A stretch of DNA of 64,000 nucleotides from the NCBI GenBank assembly GCA_951640165.1, contig OX621260.1:24632001-24696000 (forward strand), written 5' to 3'. The position numbers and the translations under genes were made by a program. A model generated the notes under the pieces. The model worked only from the letters and a program-made list of their open reading frames with translations. It had not been told where the DNA came from and did no database searches. Of the stretch, positions 21,143-32,431 are shown piece by piece. The DNA is from Pseudoips prasinana. Lineage: Eukaryota; Arthropoda; Insecta; Lepidoptera; Nolidae. Numbering within the stretch: the stretch's first letter is position 1; each line of letters starts with the position of its first letter.

Positions 21143-21435
21143 TCGTACGAAAGTCAAAACTGTACATTAATTATTTTTTTAAAGGATACTTGGGGTGTGA
21201 TCTACAATCGATATCGAAGCCAAAAACATAGTTTTAAGAATTTTTGTCTGTTTGTCTGTATGTATGTCTGGGCTAAACTCAAAAGTAATACATGGATTTA
21301 CTTCAAATTTTGCATGAATATTACTAAGAGGTCGGGTCAACATATAGGCTACATATTATCACGCTATCACCTAACAGGGAGGAGCTGTGATTATTTATAA
21401 AGTTTAACGCGGGTAAAACCGAGGGGCACAACTAG
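21143..21435 (+). mobile_element. Non-autonomous Helitron-like element
   Basis: Starts A|TCGTACGAAAGTCAAAAC and ends CGCGGGTAAAACCGAGGGGC then ACAACTAG|T. One arm of the terminal hairpin is mutated (CCGAG for CCGCG). The interior landmarks match the copy at 17005. Confidence 0.65.
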
Positions 21436-21836
21436 TTACCATATAAATTCTTTCTGCTGTCCGGAGCCGTTCCAGTAGCAACTTATACATTGAAAATATC
21501 TATTTGGTCTAATCATTATGTGAGGATACGGGTGACTTTAAATCAAAAGACTTAGATCTTTGGGGTAGATAGGCACGAGCAAACAATAAAAGAAATACAA
21601 TTCATGAAATAACGACATGTACAAAGGCGAGCTTAACTCAATAATGAGTTTTCTTACAGCAAACCAAACACAGAGGACAATTTGTTATACAGGGTAGAAC
21701 AGTGTACAACATTATCTATCTAAATTAATTCTACCTACCTATATGTATAAATACCTACATACTATATTATATCAATACTACATAATAAATAATATACATA
21801 TATATATATACATATACTTACATACTATACAAAATA
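21436..21836 (-). other. Probable LINE 3' untranslated region
   Basis: Lies directly downstream of the minus-strand LINE reverse-transcriptase frame. It contains an AT microsatellite near 21795. The LINE's 3' boundary is not resolved. Confidence 0.35.
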
Positions 21837-23505
21837 TTACGATAGGAAATGTGTCTTTATTCTTCTTTTAAAAGAGTCTAGAGACGGACTAGCGCGAATA
21901 GAGTGAGGAAGGGAGTTCCAAAGACGCACTGCACGGACGGTGAAGGAACCATCATAGCGGCTAGAGCTGTGTAAAGGATAACGGAGGAGAAGCGAAATAG
22001 AAGATCGACAGGGTTTTCCCCTGGGGACTAAGTACTCAAAGCGTTCATGAAGGTACGTAGGAGAATTAGGATTATGAAGGATAGAGTAAAGTAAAAAGAG
22101 AATGTGGGAATCTCGACGCCTACGAATAGGCAGCCACTTCAAGCGTGTCCGAAATTCGGACACATGGTCGTACTTCCGGAGACCGTAGATGAAGCGGATG
22201 CACAAATTCTGCAGGCGTTCAAGCTTATCCAGAAGTTCATTAGTAGCATCAAGATAACAGACATCAGCATAGTCAAGAAGAGGAAGTAGAAGGGATTGAG
22301 CAAGAAGGACTTTGGTCTGAAAAGGTAAAAATTTCTGAAGACGCTTGAGAGACTGAAACGAGTAGTACACTTTCCTGCTTACCTCTGCAACGTGATTGTT
22401 CCACGAAAGATAGTTGTTGAATAAAACTCCCAGATTTTTAGCGGTCATGGAATATGTGATAGTGTCATCATCGAAGACGATAGGAGGAATAGTATTATTT
22501 TTAAGGAGACTGAACATATATCTGCCACCAATAATGAGAGCTTGTGATTTGGATGGGTTGACCAGAAGGCCAAACGATTTAGCCCACTCACAAATGTTTC
22601 CAAGATCACTATTGATGGCATCTACTGCCAGACTCAAGTCCTCTGCTTTGAAGTGAACATATAGTTGCAAGTCGTCCGCATAGAGATGGTAATGAGAAGA
22701 AATAATTTTAGTGATGGCGTTTATAAAAACGGAGAAGAGCAGAGGAGAGAGTACGCCACCTTGAGGAACACCGGCAGTCAGGTCACACCATTCAGAGAAA
22801 GCCTCATCAGAGCGGACCGACTGCGAGCGACCTCGAAGGTATGAGTTGAACCACATGATAACAGGTGCCGAGACATTAAGTGAGGATAGGATGCCAAGAA
22901 GGATGTCATAGTCTACAGAATTAAAGGCATTGCTGAAGTCAAGCAGTACCAGTATAGTGAGGAGTTTCTGCTCCATGGTTAATCGGATGTCGTCGGTGAT
23001 TTTCACTAAAGCTGTGGCAGTGCTGTGGCCAGAGCGGAAACCGGATTGGTAGGGACTGAGGAAAGATACTGAGAGAATTGATTATGCACCACACTCTCAA
23101 GTACCTTGGATAGGATCGGAAGAATAGATATTGGGCGGTATTGGGATACGGATGTTGGATTGGTTGATTTGGGAAGTGGGATGATGTGCGTTTTTTTCCA
23201 CGCTGTGGGGAAGAAACTTGACTCCAAAGAGAAGTTAATGAGGTGTTTTAATATAGGAGCGATTTCTTCGACCACTAGCGAAAGCATTTTTAGTTCAAGG
23301 CCATCATCACCAACGGATTTTGTGGAAATGGAGTTAATGGATTTAATAATGTCGCGTTCTGTAATCGTGGTGAATGAGAAAGAAGTATTTAGCGGCTTTG
23401 GAACGCTGGAGAGATATTCGAGCGTAGACGACTTAATGTCGGCGCTCAAGGCCACCGGAGGCTTAGCGAAGTGGGTATTGAGAGCATTAAGGTCCATAAT
23501 AAATA
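21837..23505 (-). pseudogene. LINE ORF2 reverse transcriptase and C-terminus
   Basis: Two frames: about 23495-23060 (fingers, with LPKSTNPTSVSQYRPISILP) and 23006-21837 (palm with LLDFSNAFNSVDYDILL, the GVPQGGVLSPLLFSVFINA block, active site HLYADDLQLY, then thumb and C-terminus ending KRRIKTHFLS). A one-base deletion near 23060 separates them. The catalytic YADD pair is intact. The thumb region (LDYADVCYLDAT, LWNSLPHSIR) is typical of the CR1/Jockey group. Confidence 0.85.
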
Positions 23506-24260
23506 AATAAATAAATAAATAAAATAAATAAAAAAGGTTTTTATTCACGTAGACTTTAAAAAAGCGCTTGTAAATAGTCAGAACATGTTTGTAGTAATAT
23601 AGTTGTATACATTAGATAATATTTCTAGTAACATAGATATTTAGGTACATATTGTATGAAAACATTTATAAAATTTATTTTATTACAGCAATGATATTTA
23701 GCTAGCTCGTATCAAGTTATTGTCAAGAGATTATGTTTAATTATCTAGTTTAAGTCTAAAATTTTTACTACATATTGTCAATGGTTCTGTCTATATTAAA
23801 GGTATTATTATTATGACGGACCTTGTGTTAATAACGACGGTCGCGCTTTAATGCTACCACCGGATCCAATGCGCCCCAACTGAGAAGACCCAGCGAAACA
23901 AACTCAGTGGGTTCATCTACTACCGGTTTCAACACGACCCAGTTGAGACGGTCCGGCGAAACATACTCAAGCGGGCATGAACACAGGATTCGGTCCAATT
24001 AGAGTAATTATTTAGTAGGCAAACACAATATATGCTCGATCGGTTGTCTGAATGCTTATTATTTTAGATTATATTTAGGTATACAAAAGAAAAACTTCGA
24101 AACAATAACATTATTCATTTTGAGACAGAGTCAATAATTTTAAATTAAGTATATGATAGCAATCATTTACAGATAGTTCACGTAACACATTTATATACAA
24201 CAATTGAACAAAGGATACATATCTATTTCATATTTTTCATTAAAAAGTTCTATGTCTAGA
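23506..24260 (-). mobile_element. LINE family X tail inserted in the LINE ORF
   Basis: On the minus strand it ends with GTCTACGTGAATAAAAACC and a (TTTA)n/(ATTT)n tail at 23506-23525. Upstream it has GACAGAACCATTGACAATA and, further on, GATGAACCCACTGAGTTTG and CTTCTCAGTTGGGGCGC, a GC-rich block of the type common in lepidopteran LINE 3' regions. Family X tails recur at 17310, 36235 and 54895. The upstream boundary near 24260 is approximate. Confidence 0.6.
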
Positions 24261-24266
24261 ATTTTG

Positions 24267-24644
24267 CTAGAGAAGCGTAATAGTTCTTTTATCTCCGGAT
24301 CCCTTGCCTACACCAAGGGATTTGAGAAATTGCCATACTTGTGCTTTATCGAGTCTGTCAATTGAGTTATGAATGTGGCGTCTCTTGGCATCTCTACACA
24401 TACGACTGCAGCGATTCCTAAGTTTTTTGTACTGTGCCCAATTCTCTTCGGTTGCATTCTTCCTGTACTTCCTTTTGGCTTTATCACGAAGAGACATTTG
24501 TTTTTTGATGCCATCGGAGAGCCAAGGCGCAGGTGGATGTTTCACTTTCACCATTCTGATAGGAGCATGAGTGTCATAAAGTCCTATAATCGAGTCACAA
24601 AACTTTGCAACCTTGGTATCTAAGTCGTTGCAGTTGTAAATAGG
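24267..24644 (-). pseudogene. LINE ORF2 linker between endonuclease and reverse transcriptase
   Basis: About 125 codons in one frame: YNCNDLDTKVAKFCDSI, then HPPAPWLSDGIKKQMSLRDK, a basic helical stretch and WQFLKSLGVGKGSGDK. The PWLSDGIK-type motif followed by a basic helix is standard between the endonuclease and reverse transcriptase of Jockey/CR1 LINEs. It is bounded on one side by the BEL LTR and on the other by the family X insertion. Confidence 0.75.
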
Positions 24645-24844
24645 TGTAGTAGGTGTTAAGGTTGAATTTGGAATGCTTTGGCGACTTGATAAGTAAACAA
24701 GCGTGTGTCTTCGATCACATTTATTTTGCTAATGTTTTAAATATCTATTATAACACTGCTAAGTATAATTGACGAACATGCGGACATTTACACACTAATC
24801 TATTAATGAGTGGACTGTATTTGTATAAGGTATATAATCCAACA
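24645..24844 (-). repeat. 3' LTR of the BEL/Pao element
   Basis: 200 bp, plus-strand ends TGTAGTAGGTGTTAAGG and TATAATCCAACA. Nearly identical to 30581-30780. In the sense (minus) direction it is preceded by the purine tract. Confidence 0.93.
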
Positions 24845-24942
24845 TGCCGCCCACTAAAGGACTATACCAGTCCTTTAAAATATCAAATAACATATAATTA
24901 ACATTGCAATTAATCAAACACAAACATATTATATAGTATAAA

Positions 24943-26079
24943 CTATTCTTCGCTATCGCTATTGATCGGTAGTGAGCATATCTTAGTAACAGTTCTCTTG
25001 GTTATACTATCGCCACTTTTAACGCTGTAAACTCTAGTGTAGCCGTCTGGGCCTGGGTGCTTAGCTACTATCCGACCTAGCAGCCATTTTCCGGGCGGAA
25101 GGTTCTCTTGCTTAATTAACACAATATTGCCTATCTCAAACTCTTCCTCTCGTCTTAGCCATTTCGGACGCTGTTGCAACCTGGATAAATATTCTTCTTG
25201 CCATCTGGACCAAAAATCGTTCACTAATTTGCGTGTATGTTGCCAACGTGATAGGGTATGCATCTTCACATTTTTTAAACTTGGACTTGGTATGGCTATA
25301 GGAGCTTCACCAATCAGAAAATGACCTGGTGTCAGTGGTTCAATACTCTCATTATCAAGGTCATCTCTTGGGCACAGGGGTCTGGAATTTAGACACGCTT
25401 CTATTTCGCAGAGTACTGTAGTCATCTCCTCGAAGGTCAAATTTTTATTCAGTATGCGTTTCAGGTGATATTTTATTGATCGCACCCCTGCTTCTCACAA
25501 TCCTCCAAAATTTGGACTATAGGGTGGGATAAAGTGCCACTGAGTTCCATCAGAAGCAAGGGATTTAGTCATTTCTCCTGAGAATTCCAGACATGCTTCT
25601 TTCCACAGAGCTACCAATTCTTTATTTGCGCCAACGAAGTTTCTACCCTGATCGCTCCACAAATGTGCACTCTTCCCTCGTCGTGAACAAAATCGTTTGA
25701 ATGCGCCAATAAATGCTTCCCCCGTTAGATCACCTACTAACTCGAGATGTATAGCCTTAGTAGCCATGCATACAAATATGCACATGTACGCCTTCTGCTT
25801 CTTGCCTCCTCTACCTTTGCTTTTGAGGATTAGTATTGGTCCAGCAAAATCAACGCCCGAGTGTAAAAATGGACGAGCTGGAGTTACTCGATGTTTTGGT
25901 AAATCGCCCATTATTTGTGACCTAGTGGTAGCGTTATGTTTGGCACATACTAGACATCGATGTACATGTTTTCTGACTAGAGCCTTGGCGCGAATTATCC
26001 AATATTTGGATCTAAGGTAACACAACATTAATTGTATTCCACCATGTAGCGTTATCATGTGTGCGTCGGCAATAATCAA
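24943..26079 (-). pseudogene. BEL/Pao integrase
   Basis: The zinc-binding region is DAHMITLHGG with CLVC. The core has the D of SGVDFAGPI, the D of HLWSDQGRNF and the E directly after FGGL. An in-frame TGA at 25495-25497 replaces the usual tryptophan of the FGGLWEAG motif, one residue before the catalytic glutamate, so full-length integrase cannot be made. The frame then continues unchanged to 24943 (LTGPHFLIGEAP-like block, then SRWQ and GRIVAKHPGPDG). Confidence 0.85.
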
Positions 26080-27194
26080 TATGTAGGTATGAGACTGTTT
26101 TTGTGTCCCAAAATAATGGGATGTTTACTTTCGTCTGTCAAGTTCGAATGTCTCAGTCGTCCTCCCACCCTCAAAATATCTTCTTCATCCAGATAGGGAT
26201 CTAAACTCTTCAAAGTACTAGTCCTTTTAACTTGCTTATTTACCTTTATTGACTCTATTTCTTCTGCAAATTCTACATGTTGAACCTTCTTTATGCAAAT
26301 TCCTAGTGACTTCTGTAACTCCTGAGTAGTGAACGGTGTATCTATGGTTTCTTTAAACGTCTTTTGTTTTAAAAATCTTGTACAATATGTTATGCTTCTT
26401 ACTAGTTCTTTTAATGAATTAAACTGTTCAAATTGTGTCGTCAGGCTTTTGTGTTCTTCTTGTAGTATATTAGTTGTCAGTGTTTGTTTAGTAATTTTTT
26501 GTTCTATGTCTGTAGACATAATTTCTGGTGTTGTATAATTGATTTCTTTTCTCGATAGCCAGTCTGGCCCTTTCCACCATAAATTACTGTTATGTAACTC
26601 TGAAACGAATGCTCCCTTTGAAGCTATATCGGATGGATTCTCATCAGATGTAACATGATACCATTTATCCTTTGGAATATTTCCTGTAATTTCAACTGTT
26701 CGGTTTGCGACAAAAGTTTTCCATCTACTTGGTTCTCCGTTTATCCACGAAATCACTATTGACGAATCCGTCCAAGCAAAAATACGAGTAGTCGGAATTC
26801 TCATTGCCGTGGCGATTTGCTTCAAGAGCCTTGATAACAATACAGCTCCACATAACTCAAGTCTCGGCAATGACACTGTTTTTAACGGAGCTACGCGCGT
26901 TCTTGCCGCTATCAATGATATTTTTATTATATTATCACCATCTTCTTGGTCATGTACCCGACAGTATACCACTGCTGCGTATGCCCTCAGAGAAGCATCA
27001 TAGAAGCCATGTAATTCTATACAGTGTTTCTTACCGCTTTGAGTACCCATCCAACGAGCCACATATATCTTATTGACATTCTCAAAATCTTCACGTATGG
27101 TTTTCCATTCTGCCTTTAGATTTGTACCAATTTCTTCATCCCAACCAAGTTTGGTTTGCCAGAGCTTCTGAATCAACATTTTTGCCTGGACCAT
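26076..27194 (-). pseudogene. BEL/Pao RNase H region
   Basis: 372 codons. RNase H acidic residues are recognisable in ELHGFYDASLRAYAAVVY, RLELCGAVLLSRLL, IFAWTDSSIV and NPSDIASKG. A connecting region up to the integrase zinc domain follows. It is separated by a frameshift from the reverse transcriptase at 27194-27203 and from the integrase at about 26076. In the active BEL at the left edge the same segment is FCDAS; here it is FYDAS. Confidence 0.85.
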
Positions 27195-27202
27195 GCATGG
27201 TG

Positions 27203-28270
27203 CTATCCAACCGAGTGGATCGTACAGTTTTGTATGTCAGACAGAATTTTTCTTTTTGTGATAAAATTGTCAAGTGGAGATAATTTTAAACTGTATTCAA
27301 ACCGATCATTACCGAAATTCCATTGCACCCCTAAAGCTTTTATTGTACCATCGATATTTAAATCTAAATGTGCATTTGCAGTTCTATCATCTGAATGAAT
27401 CGTTTTCATAAAATCTGCACTATTTGAAGACCATTTCTTAAGTTCAAAGCCACCTCGACCTAGCAAAGCTTTCAATTCTCTGCTAGTTTTGATAGCCTCG
27501 CTTACGGTATCCCCTCCAGACATGACGTCATTGACGTACAGATCTTCGCGTAGTACTCTTGCCGCATTAGGATAGTTTTCGCTTTCATCATTGGCTAATT
27601 GCATCAGAGTTTTTATCGCCAAGTATGGCGCAGATGCCGTACCAAATGTAACTGTTAGAAGCCTTAGATCTTGAATGCTATCTAAAGTATTATCTCGCCA
27701 TAATATTCTTTGGTAATCGGTATCTTCTTTCGCCACCAGTATCATTCTGTACATTTTTTGGATATCGGAAACGTAACATACAGCATGCATGCGCCATCTT
27801 ATAATCAAGCTACGCAAATCGTCTTGCAATACAGGGCCTGTCAGAAGCTCGTCATTGAGTGAAACTCCGTTGCAACCTTTACATGACGCATCGAAAACGA
27901 CGCGAGTCTTCGTGGTTTCCTTTTCATTATGGACTACGGCATGGTGCGGTAGGTACACCGCATTCTTCGTTTTCATTTCATGTGATGGTATTTTTTCTAT
28001 ATGTTTTAAGCTTTTGTAATCTTCTATAACTTTTATGTATTCTTCCTTTAGTTCAGGATTTTTATTTAATTCTCTCTCTAGTTGTAAAAATCTATTTAAT
28101 GCAATTTCTCTTGTGTTACCTTCTGGTGATTTTGGTTCATCGGTTTTAAAAGGTAACTTGACTATATAACGACCTTCTTTGTTTCTAGTATGTGTTTTCT
28201 CATAAAACTCTTCGCATAGTTTCTCTTCTTTCGTATGTTGTCTTTTTGTATTATTATCTATCTCCCACAT
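27203..28270 (-). pseudogene. BEL/Pao reverse transcriptase with altered active site
   Basis: 355 codons with the usual BEL blocks: YLPHHAVVHNEKETTKTRVV, FDASCKGCNGVSLND, VSDIQKMYRMI, QRILWRDN, TVTFGTASAPYLA. The catalytic motif reads LYVNDVMSGG (codons at 27528-27539), where the intact BEL at the left edge has CYVDD. The first of the two catalytic aspartates is asparagine, which should abolish polymerisation. Frameshifts flank both ends. Confidence 0.88.
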
Positions 28271-28275
28271 TGTCT

Positions 28276-28860
28276 TTAGTAGCTCACGTCTACTTCTTCA
28301 TTGATTGCCATGAAACATTTTTCCTTTTTGTCTGTCTTAATATTTATTTCTCCAAATACAATCCAGCCGAGGTTGGTTCTTTGTGCAATTGGTGACCCCG
28401 GTGGACCTTTGATTAAACCTTCCTGCAGTACCTGTGCGTATCCCTTGACATCTAAAAGAAGATCAATTTGACCTGATACAAAATATTCTGGGTCTGCTAA
28501 CTCTAGATCAGTTAGGTGTGGCCATTTTGTTTCTGACCATGTCTCTGCAGGAAATTGGGTTGTCAAGCGCTTGGACATCACATAGGCTTGTATAGGTAGA
28601 CTGAAATTAGGTTCCCATAGTGATAAAACTTCAACTTGTACCTCTTGCTTGACAACAATTTTCATAGCTTCCATTCCTGTGACTATTTTATTCGTAAATT
28701 GTTTCTTGAGCTTAAGAATTTGAGCAGCCTTTTCACTGATAAAACATGCCTATGATCCTGAGTCTATTAGTGCCTTGAATACAATGGCGTGTCCTTCTTT
28801 GTTCCGTACTGTCACCATTGCTGTAGCTAATAGACCCATGTGCTGTTTGGCATTTTAGTA
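28276..28860 (-). pseudogene. BEL/Pao protease region
   Basis: An in-frame TAG at 28750-28752 interrupts it right after the protease motif KALIDSGS. Downstream it runs MEAMKIVVKQEVQVEVL to 28276 with LADPEYFVSGQIDLLLDV and GPPGSPIAQRTNLGWIVFGE, the conserved linker found between protease and reverse transcriptase in BEL elements. The active-site triplet here is D-S-G. Confidence 0.75.
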
Positions 28861-28868
28861 TGACGCGA

Positions 28869-29099
28869 TCATTGTATTACTTGCCCCTTTTCTTCTTCAT
28901 TTGCTTGAATTGATACCGACGGTTGCATAGTACCCAATAAAGCCGTGGTATCCCTTTTATTTGTTATATGAAAAAGCGTATGATGACGCCTATTGCACAT
29001 TCGACAGGACAGTGGAACTCGGCATTTGAAAACCGCATGTCCTGATGCCAAACAGTTAAAACACAACTTGTGATTCTTTACGTATTCGCTACGTTTCAA
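28869..29099 (-). pseudogene. BEL/Pao nucleocapsid knuckle region
   Basis: 76 codons with paired cysteine/histidine clusters: CFNCLASGHAVFKC and CRMCNRRHHTLFH. These match the clusters at residues 44-109 of the BEL at the left edge. It is in a different frame from gag (a shift near 29095) and from the protease (a shift near 28860). Confidence 0.8.
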
Positions 29100-30150
29100 C
29101 AGGTTGCAACTTCGAAAATACCTTGCAGTGACTAATAGTATGGTTTTCTTTACACATTATACAGGTGTTGTCAGTTGGGGATGACACATGAAATACACGT
29201 TCTTTAGTTTTCTCACGCATCCTTGAAGTAGTTGTAGGTGCGACCAACTCCAAAGTACGAAATTTGCTTTCCAAAAATTTCTTCAAATCTTCCCACTTTG
29301 GTAATTCGGTTGGCTTTTCATCGTACGCAAACTCTTCCCAGTCTTTATGTGACTCCGGGTCCAATTTCTGAACGACCAGAAATATTATTACTGGATCCCA
29401 GGAGCTTGTAGAGACATCCAAATTTTGCAAGCTATTAAGAACCTCAGTGGTGACGTCCAAAAGTGACTTGAGTTGACTGGCAGTTTGAGTGTTACATTTT
29501 CTTTGAGTAAACAGTCTTTTTAGCAATGAGTTTACTATTATTCGTTTATTTCCATAACGGTTTTTTAGTGTATCCCAAGCCATAACATAGTTACTATCAG
29601 TCACAGCTACATGTTTGAGTAAGGTAGAAGCTTCTCCGCTTATGCTAGTTTTTAAATAATGCAACTTTTGCACGTTGCTAAGTGATTTATTGTCATGTAC
29701 TAGCGACACATACAAATCGTTAAATGTAGGCCATTCATCATAAATACCGGAAAATATCGGGATTGTTATTCTTGATAATTTCACTTCTGTATGTTGGGTA
29801 TGTTCAAGGTTGCTGGATTGTACTATGTTCGGTTTCTCATTCAATTTACTTATCATATCTCGCAATTCACCCATAATACACAAATAAAGATCTTCGTATA
29901 TGAAATACTCTTCGTTAAGAAAATACTGTAACAGGTTTCTCTGATCCCGTGGCGTTATCTTGGTTAATTCTTGATGAGCACTGTTAAACGTTTTCCAATA
30001 CTCCTCAATGCACTACATTCGTGACTGTATGTAACCCTTAGTAAGCCGCTGTTTCGGACATTTTTTTAAATTGATTTGAGTCTTCTTTAATAACTCGGCC
30101 GTATCTTCCAAAATACAAAGCACTTGTTCAGGCGTCGTAGTAATTTTTCA
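29089..30150 (-). pseudogene. BEL/Pao gag
   Basis: The main frame 29883-29089 carries the DUF1759-type gag core (IPIFSGIYDEWPTFNDLYVS, then LHYLKTSISGEASTLLK and AWDTLKNRYGN). Coding resemblance continues upstream to about 30150 in the same frame (TTPEQVLCILEDTAELLKKT) but is broken by a TAG near 30015. The true start is not located. Confidence 0.75.
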
Positions 30151-30580
30151 CTATAATTATCTTCAATATGTCTGCAAAACCCGTTTGCTTATCCCGACTT
30201 GATGATATTTATTAAACTTGTACACCACTGCTATCGACTTCGATTTTCGGCGTGATGATATGTGTGAATCGCAGCGTAGATCACCTCTGCTTACAACCAC
30301 GATGTAGTAGGGCGTAATTATATCTTCCAAGCACTATGTGTCGATCTCTGCTGGCAGCCTCGTTGCAATACGGCGTGATGTTTCGTAAAATCAGTACATT
30401 TACGAATGATAATAAACAGCGTTTTAAAACATAAAAATCACTAATTGCTTTATTTGTGCAAAAGTCTTCACTTGATGAATCCTTATCTCTTATGGAATGC
30501 AGTTGCCTATTGTTCTCTACGGACGGGTCGACTATTCAACGCACAGGTAAGAAATTTTATCCGGATCGATTGGACCACTA

Positions 30581-30780
30581 TGTAGTAGGTGTTAAGGTTG
30601 AATTTCGAATGCTTTGGCGACTGGATAAGTAAACAAGCGTGTGTCTTCGATCACATTTATTTTGCTACTGTTTTAAATATCTATTATAACACTGCTAAGT
30701 ATAATTGACGAACATGCGGACATTTACACACTAATCTATTAATGAGTGGACTGTATTTGTATAAGGTATATAATCCAACA
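30581..30780 (-). repeat. 5' LTR of the BEL/Pao element
   Basis: 200 bp, matching 24645-24844 except at about three positions (for example TTGAATTTCG here against TTGAATTTGG). It is followed outside by the ATAGG target copy and then LINE endonuclease sequence. Confidence 0.93.
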
Positions 30781-30785
30781 ATAGG

Positions 30786-31526
30786 CGACCAATCAATACT
30801 AATCGCATCAGCCCTCAAGCGCTCCAGAACGATACCTTTGAAACTGCGGAGAAACAGAAATTGGGACTTACGACGAGGGCAGCGTATCTTATAAGAAACA
30901 TAGATGAGGTCATGATAAGAAAATGAAGCTGGAAGCTGGCCATAAGTTGTGACTTTAGCAGATTGCGAAACAAGTATTAGGTCTAAAAGTGAAGGAGTAC
31001 AATGCGGGGCATGGTGAGTGGCATCTAGTGGTAGGATTGTCATATTTACTGAAGAGACCAGGGAGAAGAGGCGAGCGCTCCGTGCATCATTCTTGAGCAG
31101 ACAAGTATTGAAGTCACCAAGGATTATTATATCTTCATATATGGCTGCAAAGTTTTCAAGTTTAACTTCAAACGATGAAAAATAGTCTATATGACATGAT
31201 GGCGAGTATAACACCCCTAAAAGTATTTTGGTGTGGTGGAGAGTTACTTCTGTAAAAAGGTATTCTGCAGATTGTGAATAAACACTTGGTGACTGATCAA
31301 CTACTTTATGTTTGATATCCTCGCGGAGGTAGATAGCCACTCCACCGCCACCCTTGCCAGTTCGGTCATTTCTCAGTAGTTTGTAACCAGGCAAAGAGTA
31401 CTGAGAAGAAGGAAGTGCTGGTTTAAGAAAAGACTCTGAAATGAGGACAGCATGAACAAGATTAGAGTCGAAAGTTGACAAAAGATCGGGATAGTGGGAG
31501 TCGACGCTTTGAGCATTTATATGCAC
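30786..31526 (-). pseudogene. LINE ORF2 apurinic-type endonuclease domain
   Basis: Starts MHINAQSVDSHYPDLL, close to the usual start of the endonuclease fold. It then has LISESFLKPALPSSQYSLPG, RNDRTGKGGGGVAIYLRE, VTLHHTKILLGVLYSP, the IILGDFNTCLL metal-site motif and SFSYHDLIYVSY at the position of the usual SDHDLI; the first D of that motif is Y here. The domain would nick target DNA for reverse transcription. It is interrupted by the BEL insertion after IDWSPI. Confidence 0.8.
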
Positions 31527-31554
31527 AACGTTAAAATATTTAAGAGAAGAAGAA

Positions 31555-31690
31555 AGAATATAGTACTATTACCGTCATTATAAACACAAGGTCCGCCATA
31601 ATAATAATATTGAATTTGTACCTTAATATAGACAGAAACATTCAGACAATATGTGGTAAAAATATAGCTAAAACTTTAAATTTATCTCTT
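31555..31690 (+). repeat. Fragment of LINE family X 3' region
   Basis: Shares AATATAGACAGAAACATTCAGACAATA and the following ACTTTAAATTTATCTC-type sequence with 36240-36320, but more diverged. It is short and has no coding content. Confidence 0.4.
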
Positions 31691-31894
31691 TGACAATAAT
31701 TTTATAGAAGCTAGCAAATAATATAATAAAACATCCTGGGACATTTTTGAGATGCTATATTTTAATATTTCTAATTGTTCCAACACACATAACCGGAAAC
31801 TTTTATCACAACTATGTAAAATATTATATGTATTATTGTCGCCCAAGGTATGGCCAGTTCGATTAAATGTTTGGCGCATTTCAATTCAATAATT

Positions 31895-32085
31895 GTCCAT
31901 AAACATGGGTCGGTACATGTCTGCTTGTCCTAAGTCTGGGTGTTATTAGGTATCTAAATAAGTATTTATTTACTAAAGAAAAGTAGTATATCAGTTATCT
32001 GGTTTCCATAGTTCAAGCTCCGCTTAGTTTGAGATCAGATGGCCGTGTGTATATAATGTCCCAGGATATTATTATTACTGTAAAT
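31895..32085 (+). repeat. SINE family A, 5'-truncated forward copy
   Basis: Lacks the tRNA-like head. It starts within the body (TGTCTGCTTGTCCTAAGTC) and keeps the whole tail: ATCTGGTTTCCATAGTTC, GCTTAGTTTGAGATCAG, CCCAGGATATTATTATTAC. Confidence 0.7.
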
Positions 32086-32280
32086 TTATAAGACATATGT
32101 ATAATTTTAAATATGTATACTGTAATTTTTTTTTATTTATTGTTTTAATATAAAATTTTGTACGCCTCGACAGGTAAAACATGTTCGGACTTCAGATACC
32201 TATTTTTTAAGATCTAGCATGCAATTTGTATGTAAACGCATGTTTTGACAAATAAATTATCTTTATCTTATCTTTATCTT

Positions 32281-32431
32281 TAAATCTACTAATATATGAT
32301 TCATTTTAAAGAAGTCTGAAACCTAATCTTCTTCTTATCGTATGGGCAGTGGTAAGGGTAACCACTGCCCATACGATAAGAAGAAGATCAAATCGTTGAA
32401 ATCGTAATGAATCGTATATTAGTAGATTTAT
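32281..32431. repeat. Inverted duplication with perfect 28-bp inner arms
   Basis: Inner arms 32326-32353 and 32361-32388 are exact reverse complements around a 7-base loop (AAGGGTA). Outer segments (TAAATCTACTAATATATGAT and its inverted partner near 32410-32431) also match with mismatches. Just outside on each side lie oppositely oriented SINE-A tails, so the inverted structure spans roughly 32000-32495. Confidence 0.8.

Larger units (their letters stand above)
24645..30780 (-). mobile_element. Full-length BEL/Pao retrotransposon, 6136 bp, coding region decayed
   Basis: Bounded by 200-bp LTRs, both TG...CA, and by the 5-bp target duplication ATAGG (24640-24644 and 30781-30785). Primer-site-like sequence follows the 5' LTR: minus strand TAG then TGGTCCAATCGATCC. 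A purine tract GTGGGCGGCA precedes the 3' LTR. gag-pol fragments run from about 30150 to 24943 with at least five frameshifts or stops. The LTRs differ at only about three sites in 200, which is young next to the damage in pol, as if it was already defective when copied or decayed fast. Confidence 0.93.
21837..31526 (-). mobile_element. Jockey/CR1-group LINE split by two later insertions
   Basis: Minus-strand ORF2 parts in order: endonuclease (31526-30786), linker (24644-24267), reverse transcriptase (23548-21837). A complete BEL/Pao element (24645-30780) sits between the first two. The reading frame crosses the junction cleanly if one target-duplication copy is ignored: the endonuclease side ends IDWSPI and the linker resumes YNCNDLDTKV. 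A second insertion, a LINE tail, lies at about 23506-24260. The clade is inferred from motif style only. Confidence 0.8.
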
